64,000 nt of DNA from Levilactobacillus andaensis (GTDB lineage: Bacteria > Bacillota > Bacilli > Lactobacillales > Lactobacillaceae), in NCBI RefSeq assembly GCF_016861695.1, contig NZ_BOLP01000003.1, forward strand, positions 186,001 to 250,000, written 5' to 3'. Below are positions 17,080-25,925 of this stretch, piece after piece (position 1 is the first letter of the stretch; the number at the start of each line of letters is the position of its first letter). Under the pieces are notes generated by a model. The model was not told the origin of the DNA and did no database searches. It was given only the letters and a program-made list of their open reading frames with translations. The position numbers and the translations under genes are program-made.

Positions 17080-18753
17080 ATGGAAAAAAAGTGGTGGCAA
17101 AATGCCGTCGTCTATCAGGTTTATCCCCGGAGTTTTCAAGACAGTGATGGTGACGGGGTCGGTGACTTGGCCGGGCTGACCGAGCGCCTGCCGTACATTA
17201 AGAAGCTAGGGGCCGATGTCATCTGGCTCAACCCAATCTACAAGTCACCCGACTTCGACAACGGTTACGACATCAGCGATTACCGCAGCGTGCAACCCGT
17301 CTATGGTGACATGGACCAATTTGAAACGATGCTGGCCACCGCACATAAATTAGGCCTGAAACTGCTGATGGACTTGGTCGTCAACCACACCTCCGACCAG
17401 CACGAATGGTTCCAAAAGAGCCGTCAATCCAAGGATAATCCGTATTCCGACTACTACATCTGGCGCGACCCCGTTGATGGTCACGAACCCAACAACTGGG
17501 GGTCCTATTTCAACGGCTCAACCTGGACCTTTGAGCCAAAACGGAATCAATACTACCTGCACCTGTTCGCCCCTAGTCAACCCGACCTGAACTGGGAAAA
17601 CCCGAAGGTCCACGATGAAGTCTGGGACCTCATGCGTTTCTGGCTCGACAAGGGCGTTGATGGTTTCCGGATGGACGTCATCAGCCTCATTTCCAAGCCA
17701 GCCGGTCTCCCCGATGCGCCTAAAGCACCGGGTGCCGTCTATGGTGACGTCGAAGCCGTGGTCGCTAACGGGCCTAAGCTGAACGATTACCTGCACGAAA
17801 TGCACGACAAGGTGCTGTCCCACTACGACGTGATGACCGTCGGCGAAATGCCGGGCGCCACTGCCGAAGGGGCCATTACCTACACCGGTCTGGACTCACA
17901 CGAACTGAACATGATCTTCCAGTCCGCCCACGTTGGCTTGTCCGCCAACCCCGACAAGCGTTTGGGCAAGTGGAACGATGCTCCCGTTAAATTAACAGAA
18001 TTAAAGAAGGCCTTGTCCGACTGGCAATACGCCCTCGATGGCAAGGGCTGGAACAGTCTCTTCTGGGACAACCACGACCAGCCCCGTGCCGTTTCGCGCT
18101 TCGGTAATGACAGCGAGCAGTACCGGGACGTTTCAGCTAAAATGTTAGCGACGACGCTGCACATGCTCCAAGGAACGCCGTACGTCTACGAAGGCGAAGA
18201 ACTCGGCATGACCAACGTTCACTACACCAGCCTCGACCAGTATGAGGACCTGGAAAGTCTGAACGCCTACGACGAAAACGTCACGAAGGAAAAGATCGTC
18301 GACAAGCCAACCATGCTGAAATACCTCAGCCACATTTCCCGGGACAACGCCCGGACACCAATGCACTGGAACGATTCCAAGAACGCTGGCTTCACCACGG
18401 GCACGCCATGGTTTGCGTTGAACCCGAACTATACGACGATCAACGCCAAGGAAGAAGTCGACCGCGACGATTCCGTCTTCAACTACTACCGGCAGTTGAT
18501 TGCGCTGCGCCACAGCCACGACCTCATCGTCCTCGGGGATTACGAAGAACTCGACCCCGATGACGACCAAGTCTTCGCCTACCATCGCCACTACAACGGC
18601 CAGACCTTACTGGTCATCAACAACTTCACCGACCAAACGGTGACCCGCGACTACGACCAGGGTAACGCCAGCGAAAAGCTGATCGGCAACTACGCCGACG
18701 ACCAAGGCACCACGTTCCGCCCTTACGAATCCAAGGTCTACTTGTTTAAGTAA
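17080..18753 (+). CDS. Oligo-1,6-glucosidase / dextran glucosidase (GH13_31)
   Basis: A 557-residue cytosolic GH13 enzyme that removes glucose from isomalto-oligosaccharides. It begins WWQNAVVYQVYPRSFQDSDG. The catalytic barrel has MDLVVNH (region I), GFRMDVI with nucleophile Asp199 (region II), VGEMP with acid/base Glu256 (region III) and FWDNHDQPR with Asp333 (region IV). Val200 directly after the nucleophile is the residue associated with alpha-1,6 specificity; alpha-1,4 enzymes of the subfamily carry Ala or similar. The C-terminal beta domain ends in RPYESKVYLFK. The start ATG follows TAGGAGGG. The preceding LacI gene, operator and cre-like site indicate substrate induction and catabolite repression. 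Confidence 0.95.
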   Translation: MEKKWWQNAVVYQVYPRSFQDSDGDGVGDLAGLTERLPYIKKLGADVIWLNPIYKSPDFDNGYDISDYRSVQPVYGDMDQFETMLATAHKLGLKLLMDLVVNHTSDQHEWFQKSRQSKDNPYSDYYIWRDPVDGHEPNNWGSYFNGSTWTFEPKRNQYYLHLFAPSQPDLNWENPKVHDEVWDLMRFWLDKGVDGFRMDVISLISKPAGLPDAPKAPGAVYGDVEAVVANGPKLNDYLHEMHDKVLSHYDVMTVGEMPGATAEGAITYTGLDSHELNMIFQSAHVGLSANPDKRLGKWNDAPVKLTELKKALSDWQYALDGKGWNSLFWDNHDQPRAVSRFGNDSEQYRDVSAKMLATTLHMLQGTPYVYEGEELGMTNVHYTSLDQYEDLESLNAYDENVTKEKIVDKPTMLKYLSHISRDNARTPMHWNDSKNAGFTTGTPWFALNPNYTTINAKEEVDRDDSVFNYYRQLIALRHSHDLIVLGDYEELDPDDDQVFAYHRHYNGQTLLVINNFTDQTVTRDYDQGNASEKLIGNYADDQGTTFRPYESKVYLFK

Positions 18754-18771
18754 ATGGTTGAGGTAGCTGGT

Positions 18772-18790
18772 CGCACTGCGGCTGCCAGGT
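18772..18790 (-). repeat. Family B fragment
   Basis: Matches only the terminal arm of family B elements (TCGCACTGCGGCTGCCAGG). It lies ten bases from repeat A2. Confidence 0.5.
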
Positions 18791-18800
18791 AGCGTTTCCC

Positions 18801-18970
18801 TTCGCCTTACCGGCCGGCAGATATGGGCTGGAACGGTGCGGACACAACTTGAAGCCTCGAAAATGCCGAGTCTTCAAGCTTGGTCTTCTGCTAAGCCAGC
18901 GGGAAGTTCACCCACTGACTAAGCAGAACGACGCGCCTGAGCCCATATCTGCCGACCTCTCGGCTTACAC
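18801..18970 (-). repeat. Family A multi-hairpin repeat, copy A2
   Basis: Minus-strand copy. Read on the plus strand it starts TTCGCCTTACCGGCCGGCAG and ends CCTCTCGGCTTACAC. Arms CGGCAGATATGGGCT / AGCCCATATCTGCCG, with two inner hairpins as in A1. Confidence 0.8.
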
Positions 18971-19072
18971 GGCAACCCTACGGCAGCATGAGACTGCACC
19001 TACAGAATTGTCACGTTGACCAGCGTGACGTCCAGCTAATTTTAGGACGTCACGTTTGGACAGATTTGGCCT

Positions 19073-19264
19073 AAGCCGGAGGAGGACAGGGATGTAGCCA
19101 GCCGTGAGAATGGTGTTAACTGGCGGTTCATCAGCCAGTTTACAGCATGGGCGACTTTGAAGACACACGGTCTTAGTGTGGCTTCAAATCGAGCGAGAAG
19201 ACTGGTGCCTTTCCAGTCTGAAGCGTCCCCACAGCAGGCGGAATCCCTGGCAGCCGGAGTGCGA
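19073..19264 (+). repeat. Family B multi-hairpin repeat, copy B2
   Basis: About 190 bp from AAGCCGGAGGAGGACAGGGA to ATCCCTGGCAGCCGGAGTGC. Outer arms pair. Inner segments are a GTTAGCTGG..-type hairpin, a GACTTTGAAGACACACGG / GTGGCTTCAAATC hairpin and CCCACAGCAGGCGG near the right end. Confidence 0.8.
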
Positions 19265-19285
19265 CCAGCTCATACAACTTAAGTT

Positions 19286-19342
19286 AATCAAAAAATCACC
19301 TGCATCGTCACGACTGAGAGCGTGAGTTGCAGGTGATTTTTG
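19286..19342. terminator. Bidirectional terminator
   Basis: Stem AAAATCACCTGCA / TGCAGGTGATTTT with T-runs on both strands, between the rightward glucosidase and the leftward phosphoribosyltransferase gene. The remaining 19343-19485 holds no gene. Confidence 0.8.
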
Positions 19343-19485
19343 TGTGGCGACGAGCGCTTTCAAATGGGTGATGTATAGTCAGACCATTTCAACGTGACGC
19401 GCGCCGCCTCACTAGGTGTAGTGTACCTTTTAGCTGGACGGTTCGCCCATAAGTTTGCTGAAAATGTTAGGTGACTGACCAACCG

Positions 19486-20031
19486 CTATAGGGGAAACAG
19501 TGGCAGTTCTGCCAAATAGTCGATGTCGGTCCGCTTGTCCGCGTCGCCTTCTGCTAAGATGGCCAGGCGACTGACCACCGTAGCGCCCGCGCGACTGACT
19601 AATTCTTCGGCCGCACTTAACGACCCACCGCTACTGATCACATCGTCGACGATGACGACGCGTTTGGCAACCAGCTTGTCCGCATCCGCACCATCCAGTG
19701 CCAGGATCTGAGGCGCACTGGTCGTAATGGCCTTGACCGGCACCGTCAACGGCGCGCGCATGTAGTCCTTGACGCTCTTGCGCAAGACGACGTACTCCTG
19801 ATGACCGGTCAGTCGGCTCAGCTCCTGCGCCAACGGAATCCCCTTACTTTCCAACGTGACAAAGTAATCGAACTCGGCCGGTACCTTTTTCGCTAATTCT
19901 TCGGCCGCGTAATCGGTCAACTCGGCATCCCCCAACAACACGAATGACGCAATCGCCATGGTGTCGCTGATTGGCATCACCGGCAACCGCCGTGTGAGTG
20001 GTCCGACCTGTAATTGGTACGTCTTGATCAT
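19486..20031 (-). CDS. Purine phosphoribosyltransferase (adenine/xanthine type)
   Basis: A 181-residue type I phosphoribosyltransferase. The PRPP-binding motif is VVIVDDVISSGGSLSAAEEL at about residues 124-143, and the region VTLESKGIPLAQELSRL with YVVLRKSVKDYM resembles adenine and xanthine phosphoribosyltransferases (family knowledge). Such enzymes join a free base to PRPP to make the nucleotide and so trap the imported base. The gene starts three bases after the stop of the permease gene and is clearly in its operon, which supports a purine or related base as substrate. Which base cannot be told from the sequence. The start ATG overlaps the permease 3' region at a normal operon spacing. 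Confidence 0.88.
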   Translation of the reverse strand: MIKTYQLQVGPLTRRLPVMPISDTMAIASFVLLGDAELTDYAAEELAKKVPAEFDYFVTLESKGIPLAQELSRLTGHQEYVVLRKSVKDYMRAPLTVPVKAITTSAPQILALDGADADKLVAKRVVIVDDVISSGGSLSAAEELVSRAGATVVSRLAILAEGDADKRTDIDYLAELPLFPL

Positions 20032-20034
20032 GGT

Positions 20035-21111
20035 TTAAACCCCCAGTCCCAAAAGTGGCAGTACAAATTTTAATACGGCACCGGTCATCAACCCGGCGAA
20101 CGGATCGGCCACCGCCGTCACCACTAGTGTGATTGCGGCCACGGTCGCCCCGGAGCCTTGCATGGCCGTTGCGGCGTTCTCTGGAAAAATCACGGCCGTT
20201 CCCAGGATAAACAGGAACCCAGCAATCGACGCGCTCGGAACGTATTTACCCAGCTTCGGTAACCAGCCAATTGCTAAGATGGCGGCCATGATCAGCATCA
20301 TCATGATGCCGGCCACGACGGGTTCGGGCGCACTGGCCGTTGCGGAAATAATCGCCTCCACCGGCGCCCCACCTAACAGACTCGTGCCCATATCGGCAAT
20401 GGATTGCGTAATGGTCAGCAGGTTTAAGTTGACCGGGTTAGGCTTGATGCCCGTCATTTGCCCGGTGATCAACCCATAGGAAATGTTAGCCCCAATGTTC
20501 AAGCAGGCCAGACTCAACGCGCCCCGCACGACCCGCACGCTCAACATCGGTTTGGTAAAGACGAACCGTCGCGCCGTCACGTGTTCCGGCAGTTCTGCGC
20601 GGTAATGTTCGATGAAGACGGCCGCCAAGCTGGACCCGACCACGGAGACCACGATGGTCCACACCAGGTCTTTGGTGATCAAATAGGTTGCGGCGGCGAG
20701 GGCCACCGACATCCAGCCGGTCAGCCGTTCCTGCTTGGCCATTCCCACCGCAATTTTGGCCAGCATAATGCCGACCCCGGCCATCATTCCGGCCATAATG
20801 TTGTTCCCCAGAATGTCGACGATCTTAGTCAGCGTCCCGGTGACCCCAATCAGCAACATGATGACGGAGCCGCCCAGAATAATCGAGGTCCGTTCCCGCA
20901 AGTTACGGCCGAGATTTCCCGTCAGCGCCAGTGATTCCGCCTGAAATGAGAGCGGTGCGACCGCGCCAAAGACCCCGTTGACCGCTGAAGCAAAAATGAA
21001 CGAAAACATCGTTGGAAAAATAGCAAACCCTAGTGCCATCGCCATGATCCCTTGTGGAATCCCGTTTAAGACGACCCCAATGGCGGCTAGCAAGTCGGCC
21101 AACCAATGCAT
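20035..21111 (-). CDS. NCS2-type nucleobase permease
   Basis: A 358-residue integral membrane protein with about ten to twelve hydrophobic segments. The N-terminal half has GIPQGIMAMALGFAIFPTMF and the repeated helix GNNIMAGMMAGVGIMLAKIA. The C-terminal half has GTSLLGGAPVEAIISATASAPEPVVAGIMMM, a pattern like the substrate region of xanthine/uracil permease relatives. It is shorter than classical NCS2 transporters (about 430 residues). It is first in an operon with the phosphoribosyltransferase, so it probably imports a purine or similar base. The upstream 130 bp contain no recognised purine riboswitch. Substrate and exact family remain tentative. Confidence 0.8.
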   Translation of the reverse strand: MHWLADLLAAIGVVLNGIPQGIMAMALGFAIFPTMFSFIFASAVNGVFGAVAPLSFQAESLALTGNLGRNLRERTSIILGGSVIMLLIGVTGTLTKIVDILGNNIMAGMMAGVGIMLAKIAVGMAKQERLTGWMSVALAAATYLITKDLVWTIVVSVVGSSLAAVFIEHYRAELPEHVTARRFVFTKPMLSVRVVRGALSLACLNIGANISYGLITGQMTGIKPNPVNLNLLTITQSIADMGTSLLGGAPVEAIISATASAPEPVVAGIMMMLIMAAILAIGWLPKLGKYVPSASIAGFLFILGTAVIFPENAATAMQGSGATVAAITLVVTAVADPFAGLMTGAVLKFVLPLLGLGV

Positions 21112-21286
21112 AGTAAGTTCCTCCCTGTATCGTAGTTAGATGCTTAACTTTACTGTCGGTTCTATAATTGATAATTCGTATTTCTATTCCATCATACGAG
21201 AATATCGTCTTTAAGTCCATCTATTTTTAGCTTTTAACGAACATTTCATATTAATTTCTTTATTAAATTCGGTTATTATTTAACCA

Positions 21287-21322
21287 AACAAAAAGTGTGC
21301 CCGCGACTTACCCGAGCACACA
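21287..21322 (-). terminator. Terminator of the 222-residue hypothetical gene
   Basis: Minus-strand hairpin TGTGTGC / GCACAC with a loop around GGGTAAGTCGCGG and a following TTTTTG, 20 bp after the stop codon. Confidence 0.75.
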
Positions 21323-21342
21323 ACCATTCATTATTAAAGTGA

Positions 21343-22011
21343 TTAGCGGAGGAGATGGTTCTCCAACGCGGCGACCCGCACCAACGACCACGCCGCCGGG
21401 AGCTGCACCGCCATTAAGTCGCCACATGTCAGCGCGTACACGTCCTGCGCCAATCGACCGGCGTGGGGACTGCAATGGTCCGGCGTGTAGGTATCCCAGG
21501 CGGTGTGCTGGTCCAACAGGTGTGTGAACAAGCGGTGTAACAACTCTTGGCCGGCCGGCAAAAAGAGCTGGTGCTCCGTCATCTGAGCTTGCAGCAACCA
21601 ACACTGCGCCTGACCCGCCACGCCCTGCACCTTATCGGCCGTCACCGGCACGCCTTTGAGCCGCAACACGGCCAACGCCACCAGATTGGCAGCCGTGGTA
21701 ACGACGTTGATATGGCTGGCCTGCGCGAGGTCGATCGCCAAATACCAGTCGGCCAACAACTCCTGTGAGGCTTGGGGAATCAGCGTCGCCACTTGGTCGA
21801 ACAGCCGACCGTACACTGAGTTTTCCAGCTGTGGCATCAAGTCCTCCAGCGTCCGTTGTGGCACTATTTTCATCAAGTCATTTTCCTCATCTAAAAGTAA
21901 GAGGTCCACTCCCCCGGCGGCCAACGCGTGAACACTGGCGCGCGGGTCGGTCGACCACGGCAGGAGCGGGACAAAATCCGCCCCAGCTGACTGCACGTTG
22001 AACTGTTTCAC
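21343..22011 (-). CDS. Hypothetical cytosolic protein, 222 residues
   Basis: I do not recognise this protein. The frame is long and GC-rich, with codon use like its neighbours, a plausible start (ATGAAACAGTTCAACG) after a GGGGGTGA site and a good terminator, so it is very probably real. It has no signal peptide or membrane segment. An N-terminal part includes GGVDLLLLDEENDLMKIVPQ, followed by a helix-rich middle (YGRLFDQVATLIPQASQELLADWYLAIDLAQASH) and a C-terminal part with HLLDQHTAWDTYTPDHCSPH. It is a single-gene unit between the permease operon and a MerR gene on the opposite strand. Confidence 0.75.
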   Translation of the reverse strand: MKQFNVQSAGADFVPLLPWSTDPRASVHALAAGGVDLLLLDEENDLMKIVPQRTLEDLMPQLENSVYGRLFDQVATLIPQASQELLADWYLAIDLAQASHINVVTTAANLVALAVLRLKGVPVTADKVQGVAGQAQCWLLQAQMTEHQLFLPAGQELLHRLFTHLLDQHTAWDTYTPDHCSPHAGRLAQDVYALTCGDLMAVQLPAAWSLVRVAALENHLLR

Positions 22012-22097
22012 GTTGACTCACCCCCTCAAGTATATTGAGTGTACCCCCTTCGCCCTACTTGAAGGCAACCCATTTGCTTCATTTTGAGTGAAAATTC

Positions 22098-22160
22098 TTG
22101 CGTCGACCGCGAGAATCACGTATCATTAATCCATTACATTAGAGTTAGTCGAACACTAAC
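22098..22160 (+). promoter_or_regulatory. Promoter and palindrome upstream of the MerR gene
   Basis: -35 TTGCGT (22098-22103), 17-bp spacer, -10 TATCAT (22121-22126), then the inverted repeat GTTAGT-CGAAC-ACTAAC (22144-22160) before the ribosome site. The palindrome may be an operator, but it is not in the usual MerR position between -35 and -10. Confidence 0.5.
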
Positions 22161-22180
22161 CCCTTGAGGAGGAAACTTAG

Positions 22181-22606
22181 ATGTCCTATACCATTCACGA
22201 AGTTGCTCAGAAAATGGGCATTTCTACCTATACCATTCGTTACTACCACGACCACGGCATGCTGCCATTCGTGAAACGCGACGAAAACAACAACCGTATT
22301 TTTGACGACAACGACCTCGAGTGGCTGAACATCATCGTGTGCCTACGGGCGACCGGGATGCCCGTTGAACGCATCCACCACTACCTCGACCTGGTTCAGG
22401 AGGGCGAATGCACCGTGCCCGAACGCTATGAAATGATGAAGACGCAGCAGGAACGAACGCTGAGTGAAATCACGGCGCTGAACAAGCACTTGTCGACCAT
22501 CAACTTTAAGGTCGAACACTACGCGGATATTATTGAAAATAACAAACCGGACATCTTCGTCCCATCCAACCTCCGCGACAACCCCACCACCGACCAAACG
22601 GCTTAA
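22181..22606 (+). CDS. MerR-family transcriptional regulator
   Basis: A 141-residue protein with the MerR winged helix at residues 1-70 (YTIHEVAQKMGISTYTIRYY, HGMLPFVKRDENNNRIFDDNDLEWL) followed by a long helix for dimerisation (YEMMKTQQERTLSEITALNKHLSTINFKVEHY). One Cys is in the second helix (IIVCLRATG) and one at GECTVPERY; there is no metal-binding Cys cluster at the C-terminus, so an aldehyde, oxidative or drug signal is more likely than a metal. It starts at ATG 22181 after GAGGAGGAAAC. No obvious target gene is adjacent; the next gene, an MFS transporter, begins 525 bp downstream. Confidence 0.9.
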   Translation: MSYTIHEVAQKMGISTYTIRYYHDHGMLPFVKRDENNNRIFDDNDLEWLNIIVCLRATGMPVERIHHYLDLVQEGECTVPERYEMMKTQQERTLSEITALNKHLSTINFKVEHYADIIENNKPDIFVPSNLRDNPTTDQTA

Positions 22607-22626
22607 CAGCTTGATTTCGCCTAGAC

Positions 22627-22811
22627 AACCGCCTACGGACGCCAGACGCCGCACTGTGGGGACCGCCTGAAGCCAAAGTGCGGTCTTCAGGCTCGCCTTG
22701 GAACCTCACCCAACCCGTGAGTCTCCAAGGACGTCCCGTCATGTAAGCCGGGAAAACCGCCCGACAAACATGACCGTCACTGTGCTCTGTCTGGCCTCCT
22801 CCGGCTCTAGG
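22627..22811 (-). repeat. Multi-hairpin repeat, variant C
   Basis: Same layout as families A and B but different sequence. Read on the minus strand: GAGCCGGAGGAGGCCAGACA, an inner ACGGTCATG / CATGACGG stem, CCTTGGAGACTC / GAGGTTCCAAGG, CCTGAAGACCGC / GGCTTCAGGCGG and the closing GCGTCTGGC. Confidence 0.65.
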
Positions 22812-22874
22812 TTTCATCAATCAGTATGACTAGTCGTTATTGTCATTTCATATAATCAATTTAATAACCTGACA

Positions 22875-22909
22875 CAACGGTCGTGCGCGCCTTGCTCGAC
22901 CGTTTTTTG
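22875..22909 (+). terminator. Rho-independent terminator
   Basis: Stem AACGGTCG / CGACCGTT and six T. It lies 270 bp after the MerR gene beyond repeat C, so it may end its transcript. Confidence 0.65.
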
Positions 22910-23130
22910 TCGTCTTCTGAGTCTATATTCCAGTAACAACCAGCCTGTCTTGTATCCGTTTCCATCCCCGTCACTAAGCCCCTTAAATTCACAAGCACTT
23001 TTTCTTGTCCCCCCTTTACTAATATGCTAATATTAACAGCCTGTGAAGTATTTATACCTGCTGGCTAGTCGCTATCGACCGACTGTCAGCTATCGTTGAC
23101 TTAACGCACTTTACAAAGGGGGGCTGACCC

Positions 23131-24405
23131 TTGGAAACTTCACTTTTGCCGCACTGGCGGCGTAATATTTATCTCTTTTTGACCAGTCAATTTTTGTCTG
23201 GGATTACCAGTATGGTCGTGCAGTACGCAATTATCTGGTATTTGACCAAGCAGACCGGTTCGGCGACCGTACTGAGTCTGGCAACGTTGCTGGGCATGTT
23301 GCCGATGGTGCTGTTGAGTCCGTTCGTGGGACCCTTCGTCGACCGCTGGAACAAGAAGGGCCTGCTGATTGTACCCGACGTGATTGCGGCCATCTTTGCC
23401 ATTATTCTATCCATCGTGGGTACGCTGCAGACGACCTTCCCGCTCTGGCTGATCTTCATTTCACTCCTCGTGCGGTCCATCGCGCAGACCTTCCAGATGC
23501 CGACGATTCAGTCGATTCTGCCGACCATGGTGCCGGCCGACCAATTGACGCAGATCAACGGTCAGCTGGGCATGGTCCAGTCCGCCAACATGATCATTTC
23601 ACCGGCGCTGGGGGCGTTTCTCTTCGCCATCGTGCCGATGAACTACCTGATTCTAGTCGACGTGCTGGGTGCCATCATTGGGATTAGCCTGCTGACGTTC
23701 GTGATGATTCCGGAACATCCGGTGATCGATGAGAAGGTCCACGTGCTAGCCGATGCCAAATTTGGATTGGATAAGCTCCGCAACACGCGGGGGCTCTGGG
23801 CCATCACCATGATTGGCGCGGCCTTCACGCTGATGTTCATGCCCGCCGCCAGCCTCTACCCCCTGATGACCATGGGCTACTTCCACGGCACCGTGGGGCA
23901 AGCCGGCCTGATCGAGGTCATCTACTCCGTCGGCATGCTCGGCGGTGGCGCCATTATCGGCCTCTTTGGAAAATGGCGGGACCGGATGAAACCCATCTTC
24001 TGGGCGACACTGGCCATGGGTGTAACCTTTGGTGGCAGTGGCTTTCTGCCGGGAAATCAGACCGGCTTCATCTGGTTCGTCGTCCTCAACGTGCTGGCCG
24101 GTGCCGTGACGCCGTTCTACAGCACCCTCTTGATGGCGATGATCCAGCAGAGTTTTCCACCCGACCAGTTGGGCCGCGTCTTGGGCGTGCTGAACTCACT
24201 GACCAGCGTGGCGGGTCCGGTCGGCCTGATCTTCGCCGGCCCCCTCGCAGATGCCATTGGTGTGGAAAAACTGTTCATTATTGGCGGCGTTGGCTCGCTC
24301 CTCTGTGGCCTCGCGATGTGGCTGATGCCTAGCGCCCGTGAGTACGACCAGCAGTTGCAAGCCCGGTTAGCCGATGACCCTCTGACGCCAGAAATTGAAG
24401 ACTAA
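23131..24405 (+). CDS. MFS drug-efflux-type transporter
   Basis: A 424-residue membrane protein with about 12 transmembrane segments. The start is TTG at 23131, eight bases after AAAGGGGGG; no ATG gives a better fit. The N-terminal half has IIWYLTKQTGSATVLSLATL and the loop 2-3 signature PFVGPFVDRWNKKGLLIVPD, and QSILPTMVPADQLTQINGQLG lies between helices 4 and 5. These motifs are typical of the DHA3 (macrolide-efflux-like) branch of proton antiporters. The substrate is not predictable. It has its own terminator and an AT-rich upstream region; the MerR regulator upstream could control it, but they are separated by repeat C and a terminator. Confidence 0.88.
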   Translation: METSLLPHWRRNIYLFLTSQFLSGITSMVVQYAIIWYLTKQTGSATVLSLATLLGMLPMVLLSPFVGPFVDRWNKKGLLIVPDVIAAIFAIILSIVGTLQTTFPLWLIFISLLVRSIAQTFQMPTIQSILPTMVPADQLTQINGQLGMVQSANMIISPALGAFLFAIVPMNYLILVDVLGAIIGISLLTFVMIPEHPVIDEKVHVLADAKFGLDKLRNTRGLWAITMIGAAFTLMFMPAASLYPLMTMGYFHGTVGQAGLIEVIYSVGMLGGGAIIGLFGKWRDRMKPIFWATLAMGVTFGGSGFLPGNQTGFIWFVVLNVLAGAVTPFYSTLLMAMIQQSFPPDQLGRVLGVLNSLTSVAGPVGLIFAGPLADAIGVEKLFIIGGVGSLLCGLAMWLMPSAREYDQQLQARLADDPLTPEIED

Positions 24406-24411
24406 CGCATT

Positions 24412-24442
24412 AAAGGTTGGGACTGGCTCCCGACCTTTTTTT
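24412..24442 (+). terminator. Terminator of the MFS gene
   Basis: Stem AAAGGTTGGGA / TCCCGACCTTT with seven T, six bases after the stop codon. Confidence 0.88.
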
Positions 24443-24546
24443 GACAAAATGACCTCACTATCATGAAACCGGCCAACATCCCCTGACGATTACCAGTGGA
24501 AGTGGGCAGGTTCAGGTGACACAATAGCCATAATTTCAGCCTACAC

Positions 24547-24597
24547 AAAAAAATTGCTAGTACCGCCGACACTCGGCCAGTACTAGCAATTTTTTGA
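24547..24597. terminator. Bidirectional terminator
   Basis: A 17-bp stem, AAAAAAATTGCTAGTAC / GTACTAGCAATTTTTT, with A and T runs on both sides, between convergent genes. The rest of 24443-24737 holds no gene. Confidence 0.8.
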
Positions 24598-24709
24598 TAA
24601 GTGTCTGCAATGAACCGACACCCACTTATCAATGTTGAGAATGACCCGAACCTCACTCAAATATCCGGTGGCCTTCGCTAATTGAAAGTCAATGCTCAAT
24701 CGTAGCAGG

Positions 24710-24733
24710 TGGACTCCCTAACAGCCGCAGTGC
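24710..24733 (+). repeat. Decayed family B end fragment
   Basis: GGACTCCCTAACAGCCGCAG resembles the GGAATCCCTGGCAGCCGCAG end of family B, next to the stop of the oxidoreductase gene. Confidence 0.45.
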
Positions 24734-24737
24734 CGAA

Positions 24738-25925
24738 CTACATCTTCTTCTCAAAACCTTCCATCGGTGCAGCTTCATTCTGATAATCCACGGCCGTGTT
24801 CGGGTCCGTCGTGAAGTGCATGACGGAGTAGAACGCGCCCTTCAAATAGTCCTGCATGGCACGCGGAATCTTCAGTTCGTCCATCTCGGATGGGGAAAGT
24901 TGGTAGCGAATGCTGGTCTCATCCCCGTCGACGACCTTTTCGACCCACTGTGGTTCGCGAATCATTTCACGGCCCATGGCAACCAGGTCGGCGCCCAAAC
25001 CTAAGACGTCTTCGGCATCGGCTGGCTTCTCAACGGAGCCCACGCCGATCAGTGGCTTGCGGCCGGCCAATTGCTTGACCAATTTAGTCAAGATCGGTTC
25101 GTGGTCGGTCTTATCGTTCAAGGACGTCCGGTGCGCGGATCCCATCGACGTGTGCACGTAATCCACATCGGAGTCGGCCAGCATGTCGACGAAGGCCAAC
25201 GTGTCGGCCAACCGAATCCCTGGCGTCTCGATCTCTTCTGGGGAAACGCGGTAGCCCAACAAGAATGGCCGGTCCGCATTGGCGACGATTGCCTGGTGAA
25301 CGCTAGCAATGACGGCCTTGGCAAAACCCATCCGTGCGTCACGGTCGCCGCCCCATTTGTCGGTCCGTTGGTTCGAGTTCGGGGAAAAGAACTGTTGCAG
25401 CAGATACGTGTTGGCCCCGTGGAGTTCGACCCCATCGAAACCAGCGGCGATGGCCCGGCGTGTAGCATCACCAAACGCCACGATGATCTCATCGATCTCG
25501 TCTGCCGTCAATGCGCGTGGTTCCTGCGAGTCGGCTGGGAAAGCAGCCTTAACGGCACTAGCGCTAACGGGTTGCTGACCGCGGAGAATGCTGTCGTTGG
25601 ACTTCCGACCGGCGTGGAAAATTTGAAGCACGGCCTTGGTTCCATTTTGCTTCATAGAGTTCGCCAGCTTGGCCAATCCGGGAATATCGCCATCATCGGC
25701 GATGGACAATTCGCCTTCAAACCCCTTGCCGCTGGCGATAACGTTAGCAACTTCGCCAATGATCATGCCCACGCCACCGGCACGGGCGCCGTAAAAGTCG
25801 ATTTCATCGTTGGTCACGCGACCGTTGTAGAAGCTCGACATGGTAGTCGTTGGTGACATCACCATCCGGTTCTTCAGGGTCACGCCGTTATCAAATTTAA
25901 AGGAATTCAGGAATTTATAGGTCAT
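24738..25925 (-). CDS. NADH-dependent flavin oxidoreductase, Old Yellow Enzyme family
   Basis: A 395-residue FMN-dependent TIM barrel. The start ATG 25925 (MTYKFLNSFKF) lies nine bases after AAAGGTG; the GTG four codons earlier overlaps that site. Motifs: TLKNRMVMSPTTT (beta1), VLQIFHAGRKS, FDGVELHGANTYLLQQFFSP followed by NQRTDKWGGD (the OYE signature, with KWGG instead of YGGS), LLGYRVSPEE and LIGVGSVEKPADAEDVLGLGADLVAMGREMIREPQW at the phosphate site. These enzymes reduce activated alkenes such as enones, often in detoxification. The gene overlaps the end of a small HxlR-like gene, so the two are co-transcribed, with a further HxlR regulator nearby. Confidence 0.92.
   Translation of the reverse strand: MTYKFLNSFKFDNGVTLKNRMVMSPTTTMSSFYNGRVTNDEIDFYGARAGGVGMIIGEVANVIASGKGFEGELSIADDGDIPGLAKLANSMKQNGTKAVLQIFHAGRKSNDSILRGQQPVSASAVKAAFPADSQEPRALTADEIDEIIVAFGDATRRAIAAGFDGVELHGANTYLLQQFFSPNSNQRTDKWGGDRDARMGFAKAVIASVHQAIVANADRPFLLGYRVSPEEIETPGIRLADTLAFVDMLADSDVDYVHTSMGSAHRTSLNDKTDHEPILTKLVKQLAGRKPLIGVGSVEKPADAEDVLGLGADLVAMGREMIREPQWVEKVVDGDETSIRYQLSPSEMDELKIPRAMQDYLKGAFYSVMHFTTDPNTAVDYQNEAAPMEGFEKKM

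Noticed and set aside
21112-21286. Purine riboswitch upstream of the permease/phosphoribosyltransferase operon
   Set aside because: A short stem (TCGTAT / ATACGA) is present, but the conserved purine-aptamer core and junction sequences are missing.
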